In this document: positions 17,967-26,613 of the stretch, piece after piece
Numbering within the stretch: the stretch's first letter is position 1
Layout: the number at the start of each line of letters is the position of its first letter
Assembly (NCBI RefSeq): GCF_900635445.1
Contig: NZ_LR134117.1
Span: forward strand, 2,666,001 to 2,730,000
Source: Serratia odorifera
Lineage (GTDB): Bacteria > Pseudomonadota > Gammaproteobacteria > Enterobacterales > Enterobacteriaceae
DNA length: 64,000 bases
Direction: 5' to 3'
Notes under the pieces: model-generated
Databases searched by the model: none
What the model was told of the DNA's origin: nothing
The model's input: the letters and a program-made list of their open reading frames with translations, nothing else
Translations under genes and position numbers: made by a program

Positions 17967-19148
17967 TCAAGACTTCTTGATGAAGGGGCGGCTGAGCAAG
18001 CCGATTGGGCCATGAGCGTACCAGCGACCCATGCCCTTGGAGCGGCGATCGCGCCCCAGCGACTGGGTGAGGCGATCGAGAATGATGGCCAGAATGACGA
18101 TACCAACGCCGCCAACCGCCGCTAACCCCATGTCCAGACGGCCAATACCCCGCAGCACCATCTGGCCCAGACCACCGACGGCAATCATCGAGGCGATCAC
18201 CACCATCGACAGCGCCAGCATCAGCGTTTGGTTGACGCCGGCCATGATGGTCGGCATCGCCAACGGCAGTTGAACTTTGAACAGTAGCTGACGCGGGCTG
18301 GAACCAAAGGATTCCGCCGCTTCGATCAGGTCTGCCGGTACCTGGTTGATCCCCAGAATGGTCAGACGCACGATCGGCGGCAGCGCAAAGATAATGGTCA
18401 CCACTACGCCCGGCACGTTACCAATACCGAACAGCATCACTATTGGCACCAGATAGACGAACGCCGGGGTGGTTTGCATGGCATCGAGCAACGGCCGTAT
18501 CACTTTGGCCGCATGCCGACTGCGAGCCAGCCATATCCCCAACGGCAGGCCGATAATGATGCAGAAGAATAGGGCGGTCAGTACCAGCGCCAGCGTCACC
18601 ATGGCCTGCGACCAGGCGCCAATCGCGCCGATGGCGATCAGCGACACCAGCGTTGCCGCGCCCATGCCGAGGCTCGACAACTGCCAGGCGATCAGCGAGA
18701 ACACCAGAATGGCAATCGGAGACGGCATGCCAAGCAGCAACTGCTGAAAGCCGCTGAGAATGAAATCGACCGGGACACGGATGCCCTGGAACAGCGGGCG
18801 GAAATGCAGTACCAGCCAGTCGATGCCGTGTGTAACCCAGGAGTCCAGCGGCAGCCAGGTTTTATGGAACGGATCGAGCAGGTTGAAGTGTTCCGGCTGC
18901 GCCGGCGCGCTGTTGAGCCAATCCGCTCCTTGCGCCGCAGGGTGGGCGGCATCCGGCGTCGCCGGAGGTGGATTGGATGACCAGGCATCGGCACCGCCGC
19001 TGGCGGCGGGAGTTTGTGCCGGCGCGTCGGCCGCGGCGGCATTTGACCAGGGATCGCTATTGGCGGCGGCAGGCGCAGCCTGAGCCGCGGCATCCTGGGT
19101 TGGGGCGGCGGAAGTGGCCGCCCAGGGATCTTGGGTAGTATCACTCAT
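17967..19148 (-). CDS. proW: Glycine betaine ABC transporter permease ProW
   Basis: Inner-membrane permease of the ProU osmoprotectant importer. The 393-residue protein has an extended N-terminal cytoplasmic tail of about 90 residues, rich in Ala, Pro, Gln and Asp, with repeated DPW/DAW/ADW steps, followed by the membrane domain with the EAA loop (LIEAAESFGSSPRQLLFKVQLP) that docks ProV. E. coli ProW is 354 residues, so the tail is longer here. Its start overlaps the end of proV by 8 bases. Confidence 0.95.
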   Translation of the reverse strand: MSDTTQDPWAATSAAPTQDAAAQAAPAAANSDPWSNAAAADAPAQTPAASGGADAWSSNPPPATPDAAHPAAQGADWLNSAPAQPEHFNLLDPFHKTWLPLDSWVTHGIDWLVLHFRPLFQGIRVPVDFILSGFQQLLLGMPSPIAILVFSLIAWQLSSLGMGAATLVSLIAIGAIGAWSQAMVTLALVLTALFFCIIIGLPLGIWLARSRHAAKVIRPLLDAMQTTPAFVYLVPIVMLFGIGNVPGVVVTIIFALPPIVRLTILGINQVPADLIEAAESFGSSPRQLLFKVQLPLAMPTIMAGVNQTLMLALSMVVIASMIAVGGLGQMVLRGIGRLDMGLAAVGGVGIVILAIILDRLTQSLGRDRRSKGMGRWYAHGPIGLLSRPFIKKS

Positions 19149-20343
19149 GCGCTGGGCCCTCTTTATCTAAAGCCTGCAACAGCTTGGCTTTGGAGATGAT
19201 TCCGATATAGTTGTTTTCGTCGTCGACGACCGGCACGGCGCAGGGCGCCTGTGCTACCAGCGAAATCAGTTCGCTGAGCGGCATATCGGCCGGAACCGGC
19301 GCGGGGGCATCCAGCAACGCGTCGTCGAGTTTTTTGTTCTCCGACAGCGCCTTTTCCAGCGAGTCTATCGACACCACGCCGATAAACCGTTTGCCGCGTT
19401 CGAGGACGTAACCATAATCGCGGTCTTCGTCGCGCAGTAGCTGCAAGGCCGAGCGCGGTCCAAAGCCGGGGGTTTTGCGAATCAGGGTGACCGGTCGGCG
19501 CTGGGCGATATCCTTCGCGCTGAACACGTGGCTGATATCGACGCCGCGGAAGAAGGTGCGGACATAATCGTTGGCCGGATTGTTCAGTATTTCATCCGGC
19601 GTGCCGACCTGAATCACTTCGCCGCCCTGCATAATGGCAATACGGTCGCCAATGCGCATCGCTTCGTCCAGATCGTGGGAAATAAACACGATGGTGCGTT
19701 GATGTTTGGCCTGCAGTTTTACCAGCTCATCCTGCATTTCGGTACGGATCAACGGATCGAGCGCCGAGAAGGCTTCATCCATCAACAGAATATCCGGGTC
19801 ATTGGCCATCGCGCGAGCCAGGCCGACACGCTGGCGCATACCACCGGAAAGTTCGTCGGGATAAGAATGGGCGTAGTTGTCCAGCCCCACCTGCCGCAAT
19901 GCGTCCAGCGCTTTTTCCTGCCGCTCCTGTTGCGGCACGCCGGCTAATTCCATACCGAACGCGGTGTTATTTAGCACGTTCATGTGCGGCATCAGCGCGA
20001 ATGACTGGAATACCATGCTGATCTTATTTCTGCGTACGGTACGCAGCGCGGAGTCTGATATTTTGGCAATATCCTCTCCGTCGATCAGCACCTCACCACG
20101 AGTGGGTTCTATCAGACGATTGAGAAGGCGTACCAGGGTGGATTTTCCGGAACCGGAAAGGCCCATGATGACAAATATTTCGCCTTCTTCAATGGCCAGA
20201 TTGGCATTTTTAACGCCGAGCGATAATCCGGTTTTTTCAAATAGCTGGTCTTTATTGAGACCTTTGTCTATCAGTTTAAATGCCCGTTCTGGATGCTCGC
20301 CGAATATTTTATATAAGTTCTTTACTTCGAGTTTAATTGCCAT
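19141..20343 (-). CDS. proV: Glycine betaine ABC transporter ATPase ProV
   Basis: ATPase of ProU. The 400-residue protein shows Walker A GLSGSGKST at 61-69, the signature LSGGMRQRVGLARA, Walker B ILLMDEAFSALD and the switch His in FISHDLDEA. Two CBS domains (about 280-400) follow; in this family they sense ionic strength. It is the first gene of proVWXX, with a proU P2-like promoter upstream. E. coli proU is induced by osmotic upshift and repressed by H-NS; the AT-rich upstream and early proV sequence fits this. Confidence 0.97.
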   Translation of the reverse strand: MAIKLEVKNLYKIFGEHPERAFKLIDKGLNKDQLFEKTGLSLGVKNANLAIEEGEIFVIMGLSGSGKSTLVRLLNRLIEPTRGEVLIDGEDIAKISDSALRTVRRNKISMVFQSFALMPHMNVLNNTAFGMELAGVPQQERQEKALDALRQVGLDNYAHSYPDELSGGMRQRVGLARAMANDPDILLMDEAFSALDPLIRTEMQDELVKLQAKHQRTIVFISHDLDEAMRIGDRIAIMQGGEVIQVGTPDEILNNPANDYVRTFFRGVDISHVFSAKDIAQRRPVTLIRKTPGFGPRSALQLLRDEDRDYGYVLERGKRFIGVVSIDSLEKALSENKKLDDALLDAPAPVPADMPLSELISLVAQAPCAVPVVDDENNYIGIISKAKLLQALDKEGPAHE

Positions 20344-20414
20344 GCAATTTGCTGTTTCCTCTGGTGTATTTCAAACGATAAAAAACTTCCTAGTAGAAAA
20401 TAATAGTGCCCTAT

Positions 20415-20442
20415 ACCCTATCACAGTGAGTATCTGAGACAA
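20415..20442 (-). promoter_or_regulatory. proU P2-like sigma-70 promoter
   Basis: On the minus strand TTGTCT is separated by 16 bases from TAGGGT, 70-100 bases before the proV ATG. The block resembles the osmotically controlled P2 promoter of E. coli proU, including the CTCAGATACTCA spacer. Assigned by resemblance; no start site is known here. Confidence 0.65.
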
Positions 20443-20634
20443 GCCTCAATATCCCGCAAATGTGTCGAACGGTGGTTTACATCATACTTTCCATTAGTTA
20501 TGGTAATGTGGCGAGCAATCAAAATTATCGTGCTTCGTCGGGCGGAATAATGGGCGTGAAGCGGCGGTTTTTTAACGAAAATAATTGTGCGATAAACAAG
20601 GGATATTTCGCCATTTCGCCGGCGTTACAGGCAA

Positions 20635-20658
20635 TAAAAAACCCGGCAAACGACCGGG
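20635..20658 (-). terminator. Terminator of the citAB-like operon
   Basis: CCCGG and CCGGG arms with a 7-base loop, followed by six T on the minus strand. It lies about 80 bases past the response-regulator stop codon. Confidence 0.75.
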
Positions 20659-20738
20659 CAAAATTCATCAGTATTCAACCACAGATAGCGACACCGGGCA
20701 GATATCGCGGCACCGATGCCAACAGGCCAATATGACAG

Positions 20739-21440
20739 TCAGATGTCGCCTGATGCCTTACGATATAATCGCCTCGGATGACCAATATTACCGTATACCA
20801 TTTCCACTCGGACAAATTGCGTATTGGCGCAATATTCCAGATAACGCCGGGCGGTGGTCTTGCTGATCCCGGCCTGTTCAACGATATCCTCCACCGCCAG
20901 AGCGCGATCCGGCTGGTTAACAAACAGCGTCTGTACCCGTTCCAGCGTATTGGGTTCGATGCCCTTGGCGCTGGGCTCGTTGGAGAATTGCTTGGACTGC
21001 AGGTTATACAGCGCGTCGACGCTGCTTTGGTCGATCACCTTGAAGCTGCGCTGGGTCTGCACGAATTGCATAAAACGCTCCAGTGAGTTGCGCAGCCGCT
21101 TATAGGACACCGGCTTGATGATGTAGTCGAAGGCGCCGTTGCGGATCGCCTGGCTGCAGGTATGCATGTCGCTGGCGGCGGTGATGAAAATCACCGAACA
21201 GCCGGGTGTTTTCACCGCTGGCTGTTCCATCAGTTCGATGCCCTGACCGTCAGGCAGGTAGTTGTCCAGCAGGATCAGACGCGGTTGATGGCTAATGACC
21301 TGGCTTTTGGCTTCCGCCAGGGTAGTCGCGTAGGCTACCACGCGCAGGTTAAAGTTATTTTCGATAAATTCTGCGTGCAGCGTTGCCAGCTGTGGTTCGT
21401 CTTCGACAATCAGAACGTCGAGTGCTTGATGATGCATCAT
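20739..21440 (-). CDS. CitB/DcuR-family response regulator
   Basis: Two-component response regulator, 233 residues. The receiver domain (about 8-125) has the acidic pair EDE near residue 18, the phosphoacceptor Asp in LILLDNYLPDG and Lys in DYIIKPVSYKRL. A C-terminal CitB-type helix-turn-helix follows (VEDIVEQAGISKTTARRYLEY). It follows the sensor kinase gene by 16 bases and the pair is divergent from a 2-hydroxycarboxylate transporter, so it probably activates that gene in response to citrate, malate or a relative. A second Met codon directly after the first is an equivalent start. Confidence 0.9.
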   Translation of the reverse strand: MMHHQALDVLIVEDEPQLATLHAEFIENNFNLRVVAYATTLAEAKSQVISHQPRLILLDNYLPDGQGIELMEQPAVKTPGCSVIFITAASDMHTCSQAIRNGAFDYIIKPVSYKRLRNSLERFMQFVQTQRSFKVIDQSSVDALYNLQSKQFSNEPSAKGIEPNTLERVQTLFVNQPDRALAVEDIVEQAGISKTTARRYLEYCANTQFVRVEMVYGNIGHPRRLYRKASGDI

Positions 21441-21456
21441 TCATTCTTCCAAATGT

Positions 21457-23049
21457 TCAGGCTTTCGGGATAAACAACGAAAAAATGGCCCCGTGCGGAT
21501 CGTTGTCCGACACTTCTATGCTGCCATGGGCCTGCGTCACATGGCTGGCTACCAGGTGCAGGCCGATGCCATGATCGCCTTTTTCCTTGGTGGTGACGCC
21601 GTGTTCAAACAGGGTTTCACGGATCTCCGGTGCCAGACCGGTGCCGTGGTCCGCCACTTCAATCACCAGTTCATTACCATTGTCATTGATATAAAGTTCT
21701 ACCGCGTCATGCGGCGCGGCGCAACGCAAGGTTGCTTCCACCGCGTTGTCCAGCAGGTTACCGACGATCGACATCAGCTCGGTTTCATTCAGCGCCGCCG
21801 GAATGTGCTGCAGTTGGCAGGCGGGGTCAAAGCGCAGTTCTACCCCTTTTTCGCGTGCGGCGGCATACTTGCCCAGCAACAGCCCCGACAGTGCCGAGGA
21901 ATTGAAGCGCTGCGAGATAAAGTCGAGCACTTCCTGGGCACCTTCCGACTGCGCCTCGACGTAGCGAATCGCCTCGTCGTAACGCTGCATATGCAACAGG
22001 CCGGCCAGGGTCGCCGTCCAGTTCAGCTGTTCATGACGCAGGATGCGCAGCGTATCGGCATAGCGTTTAACCTGGCTGAGTTGGCTGCTGAGGGTATTGA
22101 TGTCATTTTTATCGCGGAAACTGATCACCCAGCCCTGCAAGCTGTCGGCTTCCATTATGCGCACCCGACTGGCGATTACCCGAATACCGTTGAAGCGACA
22201 CGCCTCATCGTGGGTATCGTGCCCAAGCTGCGCGGCGGCAAAGAAATCCGGCTGTGCCTGAATCACTTCGCCGATGCGGCGGCCGATCGGGTCGCTCTCC
22301 GATTGGCGCAAATTCAATAATTCGCGCGCGGCACGGTTGAAGGTAATAATGCGCAGCTGTGGATCGATGGCAATCACGCCTTCGTAAATCGCTTCCAGCA
22401 GCGCTTTTTGCTGGCGTACCAATAGCGCAATCTCTTTCGGTTCCAGCCAGAACATTTGCCGCTTCAGGTTTTTTGACAGTAGCCAAGAAAAAATAAACAG
22501 CGCAACCAGCAGCAGGGCGATAGCGCCGACAATTTGTGTCAGAGTGCGGGCATTGACGTTATCAATATGGGATTTAAGGTAGCCGACGGAAACAATGCCG
22601 ATCACCTGATTATTTTCGTCCACAATAGGTGCTTTACTGCGTAACGATATTCCTATGCCGCCTTTGCGAATCGAAATAATACTTTTTCCTGCCAGGACGT
22701 CCTTATTATCCCCGCCGACCATCGGCGTGCCGAGACGATCCTGATACTGCGAATGGTATAAATGTCGCGCCTGTCGATCGCCAATGACAATATAACTGGC
22801 ATCGCTGCGGGCGCGGATTTTTTTCATCAGCGTATCGATGGCGATAATATCGTGACGTTGCACCGCCGCGCTCAAGGTCGGGATCAGCGCGATCTCCCGC
22901 GCCTGCACCTGGGCGCGGGCACCCAGATCGCGGTGCAACTGGGCATCAAGCCGATAGTAGGTATAGGCGCCAATCAGCGTCAACAGCAGGCTGGAGAACG
23001 CTACCAGACAAATAAACAGCTTGATCTGAAAGGATAAGTTTAATCGCAT
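21457..23049 (-). CDS. CitA/DcuS-family sensor histidine kinase
   Basis: Membrane sensor for C4/C6 carboxylates, 530 residues. TM1 at about 9-30, an extracytoplasmic PAS-type sensor (about 35-170, with the family block GTPMVGGDNKDVLAGKS), TM2 at about 172-192, a cytoplasmic PAS domain (about 210-320), the phosphoacceptor His in LRHEQLNW, and a HATPase domain with NLLDNAVEA and DHGTGL boxes. The kinase-regulator pair reads away from the transporter gene. The ligand is inferred from the neighbour, not seen. Confidence 0.91.
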   Translation of the reverse strand: MRLNLSFQIKLFICLVAFSSLLLTLIGAYTYYRLDAQLHRDLGARAQVQAREIALIPTLSAAVQRHDIIAIDTLMKKIRARSDASYIVIGDRQARHLYHSQYQDRLGTPMVGGDNKDVLAGKSIISIRKGGIGISLRSKAPIVDENNQVIGIVSVGYLKSHIDNVNARTLTQIVGAIALLLVALFIFSWLLSKNLKRQMFWLEPKEIALLVRQQKALLEAIYEGVIAIDPQLRIITFNRAARELLNLRQSESDPIGRRIGEVIQAQPDFFAAAQLGHDTHDEACRFNGIRVIASRVRIMEADSLQGWVISFRDKNDINTLSSQLSQVKRYADTLRILRHEQLNWTATLAGLLHMQRYDEAIRYVEAQSEGAQEVLDFISQRFNSSALSGLLLGKYAAAREKGVELRFDPACQLQHIPAALNETELMSIVGNLLDNAVEATLRCAAPHDAVELYINDNGNELVIEVADHGTGLAPEIRETLFEHGVTTKEKGDHGIGLHLVASHVTQAHGSIEVSDNDPHGAIFSLFIPKA

Positions 23050-23374
23050 GCCGGCCGTTCACCCTCAAGCGTGCCAAAAGACAGGCAGGCATGATACACG
23101 CCAGAGGCAAGATTGAGGGCGATCAAATTGCGATTGTGCGCGTTACGTTATACTGAGCGTTCGCCGCCGTCAGCGATGTGTTAATAATCCTGTAATGTTT
23201 ATATTCTCCGTAGCATTAACGCCATAGAATCCACGTCATATTTTACATAATCAGAATAAACACCATACAATCCATTAACACCATTAAAAACCCTTTTTAA
23301 CTTTGAACAGCATCACAACCGATAATCCGTGCCTTTTCTTATGATGGCTGAACAAACCAATAAGAGGCCGGATT
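23050..23374. other. Divergent control region, sensor kinase / 2HCT transporter
   Basis: About 325 bases, AT-rich from 23180 to 23320. It contains repeated AACACCAT/ACACCATT-type blocks near 23266-23290 and T- or A-rich half-sites that could bind the CitB-type regulator. The transporter ribosome-binding site (AAGAGG) lies just before 23375. No gene is recognised. Confidence 0.5.
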
Positions 23375-24727
23375 ATGAGCACAACTGATGATTCTTATCT
23401 CGTCGCCAATGATAAAGCCGCAGAGGTTCCCCTGCGCGAAAAATGGTGGCGGGTGTTGGATAATTACAAGATAGGCATCATTCCGTTGCCGTTCTTTATT
23501 CTGGCCGGCGTACTTATTTTACTCGATTGCCTGGCCGGGAAACTGCCGAGCGATATTGTGGTCATGGTCGCTACGTTGGCATTTTTTGGCTTTGCCTGCG
23601 GTGAGTTCGGTAAACGCCTGCCGCTGGTTGGCAAGATGGGAGCGGCGGCGATTTGCGCTACCTTTATCCCGTCGGCGCTGGTGCATTATGGCCTGCTGCC
23701 GGACGTGGTGGTGCAATCGACCACGGTGTTCTACAAGTCGACCAACATTCTGTATCTGTACATTTGCTGCATCATCGTCGGCAGCATCATGAGTATGAAC
23801 CGCCAGGTATTGATTCAGGGTTTCCTGCGTATCTTTGTGCCGATGCTGTGCGGCGAGGTGGTTGGTATGCTGGTGGGTATGGGCGTTGGTATGGCGCTGG
23901 GACTGGAGCCGTTCCAGATCTTCTTCTTTCTGGTGTTGCCGATCATGGCCGGCGGGGTAGGCGAGGGCGCGATCCCGCTGTCGATGGGCTACGCGGCGAT
24001 CTTGCATATGGAACAGGGCGTAGCGCTGGGTCGCATACTGCCTATCGTGATGCTCGGCAGTCTGACGGCGATCGTGATTGCCGGTCTGCTTAACCAACTG
24101 GGCAAGCGTTATCCTCATCTGACCGGCGAAGGCAGCCTGATGCCAAGCAAAACCGCGGGCGAGGTGGTGTCGGCCAGCAATAAAACCATTGGCAATGTCG
24201 ACGTCAGCACTTTGGCCTGCGGTGCGCTGCTGGCAATACTGCTGTATATGGTCGGCATGTTGTTGCACCGTATGATTGGGCTGCCAGCGCCGGTCGGCAT
24301 GCTGTTTGCCGCAGTGGCGGTGAAACTGGCGCACGGGGTTTCACCGCGCATTCAGGAAGGCTCGCAGGTGGTGTATAAATTCTTCCGTACCGCAGTCACC
24401 TACCCGATTCTGTTTGCCGTCGGCGTGGCGATTACCCCATGGCAGGAGCTGGTGGACGCGTTCACCCTGCAAAACCTGGCGGTGATTGTCTGTACCGTGA
24501 GCGCGCTGGTAGGCACCGGTTTCGTGGTGGGCAAAAAGATCGGTATGCATCCCATTGATGTGGCAATTGTTTCCTGCTGCCAAAGCGGTCAGGGCGGTAC
24601 CGGCGACGTTGCCATTCTCACGGCAGGCAATCGGATGTCGTTGATGCCGTTCGCCCAGATAGCCACTCGCATCGGCGGGGCAATCAACGTCTCGCTGTCA
24701 TTACTGGTACTGTCACACTTTTTCTAG
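23375..24727 (+). CDS. 2-hydroxycarboxylate transporter (citrate/malate, 2HCT family)
   Basis: Secondary transporter of the CitS/CimH/MleP type, 450 residues with about 11 membrane segments. The two inverted domains each carry a Gly-rich re-entrant loop: AGGVGEGAIPLS near residue 190 and SGQGGTGDVAILTAGNRMSLMPFAQIATRIGG near 415, where the conserved Arg contacts the carboxylate in CitS. It likely takes up citrate or malate with Na+ or H+. The divergent CitA/CitB-type pair probably controls it. No citrate lyase genes lie nearby. Confidence 0.92.
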   Translation: MSTTDDSYLVANDKAAEVPLREKWWRVLDNYKIGIIPLPFFILAGVLILLDCLAGKLPSDIVVMVATLAFFGFACGEFGKRLPLVGKMGAAAICATFIPSALVHYGLLPDVVVQSTTVFYKSTNILYLYICCIIVGSIMSMNRQVLIQGFLRIFVPMLCGEVVGMLVGMGVGMALGLEPFQIFFFLVLPIMAGGVGEGAIPLSMGYAAILHMEQGVALGRILPIVMLGSLTAIVIAGLLNQLGKRYPHLTGEGSLMPSKTAGEVVSASNKTIGNVDVSTLACGALLAILLYMVGMLLHRMIGLPAPVGMLFAAVAVKLAHGVSPRIQEGSQVVYKFFRTAVTYPILFAVGVAITPWQELVDAFTLQNLAVIVCTVSALVGTGFVVGKKIGMHPIDVAIVSCCQSGQGGTGDVAILTAGNRMSLMPFAQIATRIGGAINVSLSLLVLSHFF

Positions 24728-24745
24728 TCAACCTGTTCTTTGCCT

Positions 24746-24770
24746 TGCCCCGCCCCCGCGGGGCTTTTTT
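24746..24770 (+). terminator. Terminator after 2HCT transporter
   Basis: GCCCCGC and GCGGGGC arms with a three-base loop, then TTTTTT. It overlaps the end of the convergent LysR gene by a couple of bases. Confidence 0.85.
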
Positions 24771-25665
24771 ATGCCTGATTGCGCGCGGCAAACGCCTGAC
24801 TAAACCAGTCGATAAATACGCGCACCCGCGGCGACAGTTGGCGGTTGCGCGGGTACAGCAACGATACCGGCATCGGCGTGGGCGGATACTGCGCCAGCAA
24901 CGGCAGCAGCGAGCCGCGAGCCAGATCTTGCTGCAGGTGGTAATGCGGCACCTGAATAATCCCCAATCCCAGCCGCGCCGCCGCCACCATACTGTCGCCG
25001 CTGCTGACGGTGAGCGTGGTCGGTAGCGTGATTGAGCGTGGCTTGCCATCGACCAGAAACTCCAGCGGCATCAAGCTGCCGGTGGCAGAAGAGCGGAAGC
25101 CGATCATCCGGTGGTTGGCCAGCGCCTCAAGTGAATCCGGTACGCCGAAGCGCTGCAGATAGTCCGGCGAGGCGCAGGTCGTTTCGCTCAGGGCGCCGAT
25201 GTGGCGCGCTACCATATCGCTGTCCTTCAGCTTGCCGACGCGCACCACGCAGTCGACCCCTTCACGCAGTGGGTCGATCAGCCGATCGCCTTCGCTCATA
25301 AACAGCTCGATGTCCGGATAGCGGGCTAAAAAGTCCGGCAGCCCCGGCAGCAGAAAATGACGCGCCAGCGTACCGTGCACGTCAATACGCAACAGGCCGC
25401 GCGGTTTGGCGCCGGCGAACGCCATTTCGGCATCCTCGATATCCGCCAGAATGCGCAGGCAGCGCTGATAGTACGCTTCGCCATCCAGCGTAGGGCTGAC
25501 GTGGCGCGTGGTACGTTGCAGCAGCCGTACCTTGAGCCGCGCCTCCAGCTGTTTGATGGCATCGGTGACGGTCGAACGGGGTAGCGCCAGATCCTGCGCC
25601 GCCTGCGTGAAACTGCGTTGTTCCACCACCCGGGTGAAAAGCCGCATTGCATCGATTCTGTCCAT
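24769..25665 (-). CDS. LysR-family transcriptional regulator
   Basis: LysR regulator of about 298 residues from the start at 25665 (MDRIDAMRLFTRVVEQ); an ATG two codons earlier and a longer frame to 25722 are alternatives. The DNA-binding domain reads SFTQAAQDLALPRSTVTDAIKQLEARL. It belongs to the group with MDRIDAM-type N-termini that often controls an adjacent oxidoreductase, and here it is divergent from an SDR gene 120 bases away. It probably regulates that gene; the inducer is unknown. Confidence 0.87.
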   Translation of the reverse strand: MDRIDAMRLFTRVVEQRSFTQAAQDLALPRSTVTDAIKQLEARLKVRLLQRTTRHVSPTLDGEAYYQRCLRILADIEDAEMAFAGAKPRGLLRIDVHGTLARHFLLPGLPDFLARYPDIELFMSEGDRLIDPLREGVDCVVRVGKLKDSDMVARHIGALSETTCASPDYLQRFGVPDSLEALANHRMIGFRSSATGSLMPLEFLVDGKPRSITLPTTLTVSSGDSMVAAARLGLGIIQVPHYHLQQDLARGSLLPLLAQYPPTPMPVSLLYPRNRQLSPRVRVFIDWFSQAFAARNQA

Positions 25666-25785
25666 TGCCATTGTTCGCTGATTTCGGATAGTGATAACGA
25701 ATATTAGGGGATTATCCGCCAAGCAGAAAGAGGCATGATGTTTTTAGCGCAGTAAACACCGTTAACTCACCACCAGGAGTATCCA

Positions 25786-26526
25786 ATGAACAGTCCACAG
25801 CAACAGGTTGCTATCGTCACTGGTGCATCGCGCGGCATTGGCGCGGCGATCGCCGAACGACTGGCCGCCGATGGTTTTACCGTGATTATCAACTATGCCG
25901 GCAATCAGACGCTGGCCGACGCGCTGGTACGCAAGATTGAACAGGCAGGAGGTCGGGCGTTGAGCGCGCAGGCCGACGTCAGCGACGCGGCGGCGGTGGC
26001 ACGGATGTTTGAGCGTGCCGAACAGGCCTTTGGCGGCGTCGATGTGCTGGTAAACAACGCCGGCGTGATTGCGCTGGCCCCTCTGGCGGAGATCGACGAT
26101 ACCGAGGTCGATCGGGTGATCGACATCAACCTGAAGGGTACCGTCAACACGTTGCGTGAAGCCGCCAAACGTCTGCGTGACAATGGCCGCATCATCAACT
26201 TTTCGTCCAGCGTGGTGGGGTTATTGCAACCCACTTACGGCGTGTATGCCGCCAGCAAAGCGGCGGTTGAAGCGCTGACCAGCGTGCTGGCGAAAGAGCT
26301 GCGCGGGCGCAATATCACCGTTAACGCCATCGCACCGGGCCCAACGGCAACCGATTTGTTCCTGGAAGGTAAAACGCCAGAATTGATCGAACGGCTGGCC
26401 AAGATGGCACCGCTGGAACGGCTGGGCGAACCGCAGGACATCGCCGCCACGGTGGCTTTCCTGGCCGGGCCTGACGGCGCCTGGGTCAATGGCCAGACTC
26501 TGCGGGTCAACGGCGGCATTATCTGA
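25786..26526 (+). CDS. SDR-family NAD(P)-dependent oxidoreductase
   Basis: Classical short-chain dehydrogenase, 246 residues. The nucleotide loop TGASRGIG is at 12-19, NNAG at 90-93, catalytic Ser at about 140-142 and YAASK (Tyr154, Lys158). It has the C-terminal segment GAWVNGQTLRVNGG common in 3-oxoacyl-ACP-reductase-like members. An AGGAG site precedes the ATG. The substrate is unknown; the divergent LysR gene is its likely regulator. Confidence 0.9.
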   Translation: MNSPQQQVAIVTGASRGIGAAIAERLAADGFTVIINYAGNQTLADALVRKIEQAGGRALSAQADVSDAAAVARMFERAEQAFGGVDVLVNNAGVIALAPLAEIDDTEVDRVIDINLKGTVNTLREAAKRLRDNGRIINFSSSVVGLLQPTYGVYAASKAAVEALTSVLAKELRGRNITVNAIAPGPTATDLFLEGKTPELIERLAKMAPLERLGEPQDIAATVAFLAGPDGAWVNGQTLRVNGGII

Positions 26527-26613
26527 TCGGATGCCGCACCCACATGGTAGCGCGGGAGTGGCCGCCATGTGGGCCGCCAGCAGGCGAGAGTCCGACTGCC
26601 GGCAGCCAGGCGA

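Larger units (their letters stand above)
20344..20738. other. proV upstream region
   Basis: About 395 bases between proV and the response-regulator gene. It holds the proU-type promoter at 20415-20442, AT-rich DNA suited to H-NS binding (20380-20640), and a terminator of the citAB-like operon at 20635-20658. No convincing gene is seen. Confidence 0.6.

Noticed and set aside
23519..24334. 271-codon minus-strand frame opposite the 2HCT transporter
   Set aside because: His/Gln/Arg-rich antisense of a membrane protein gene, a common artefact.
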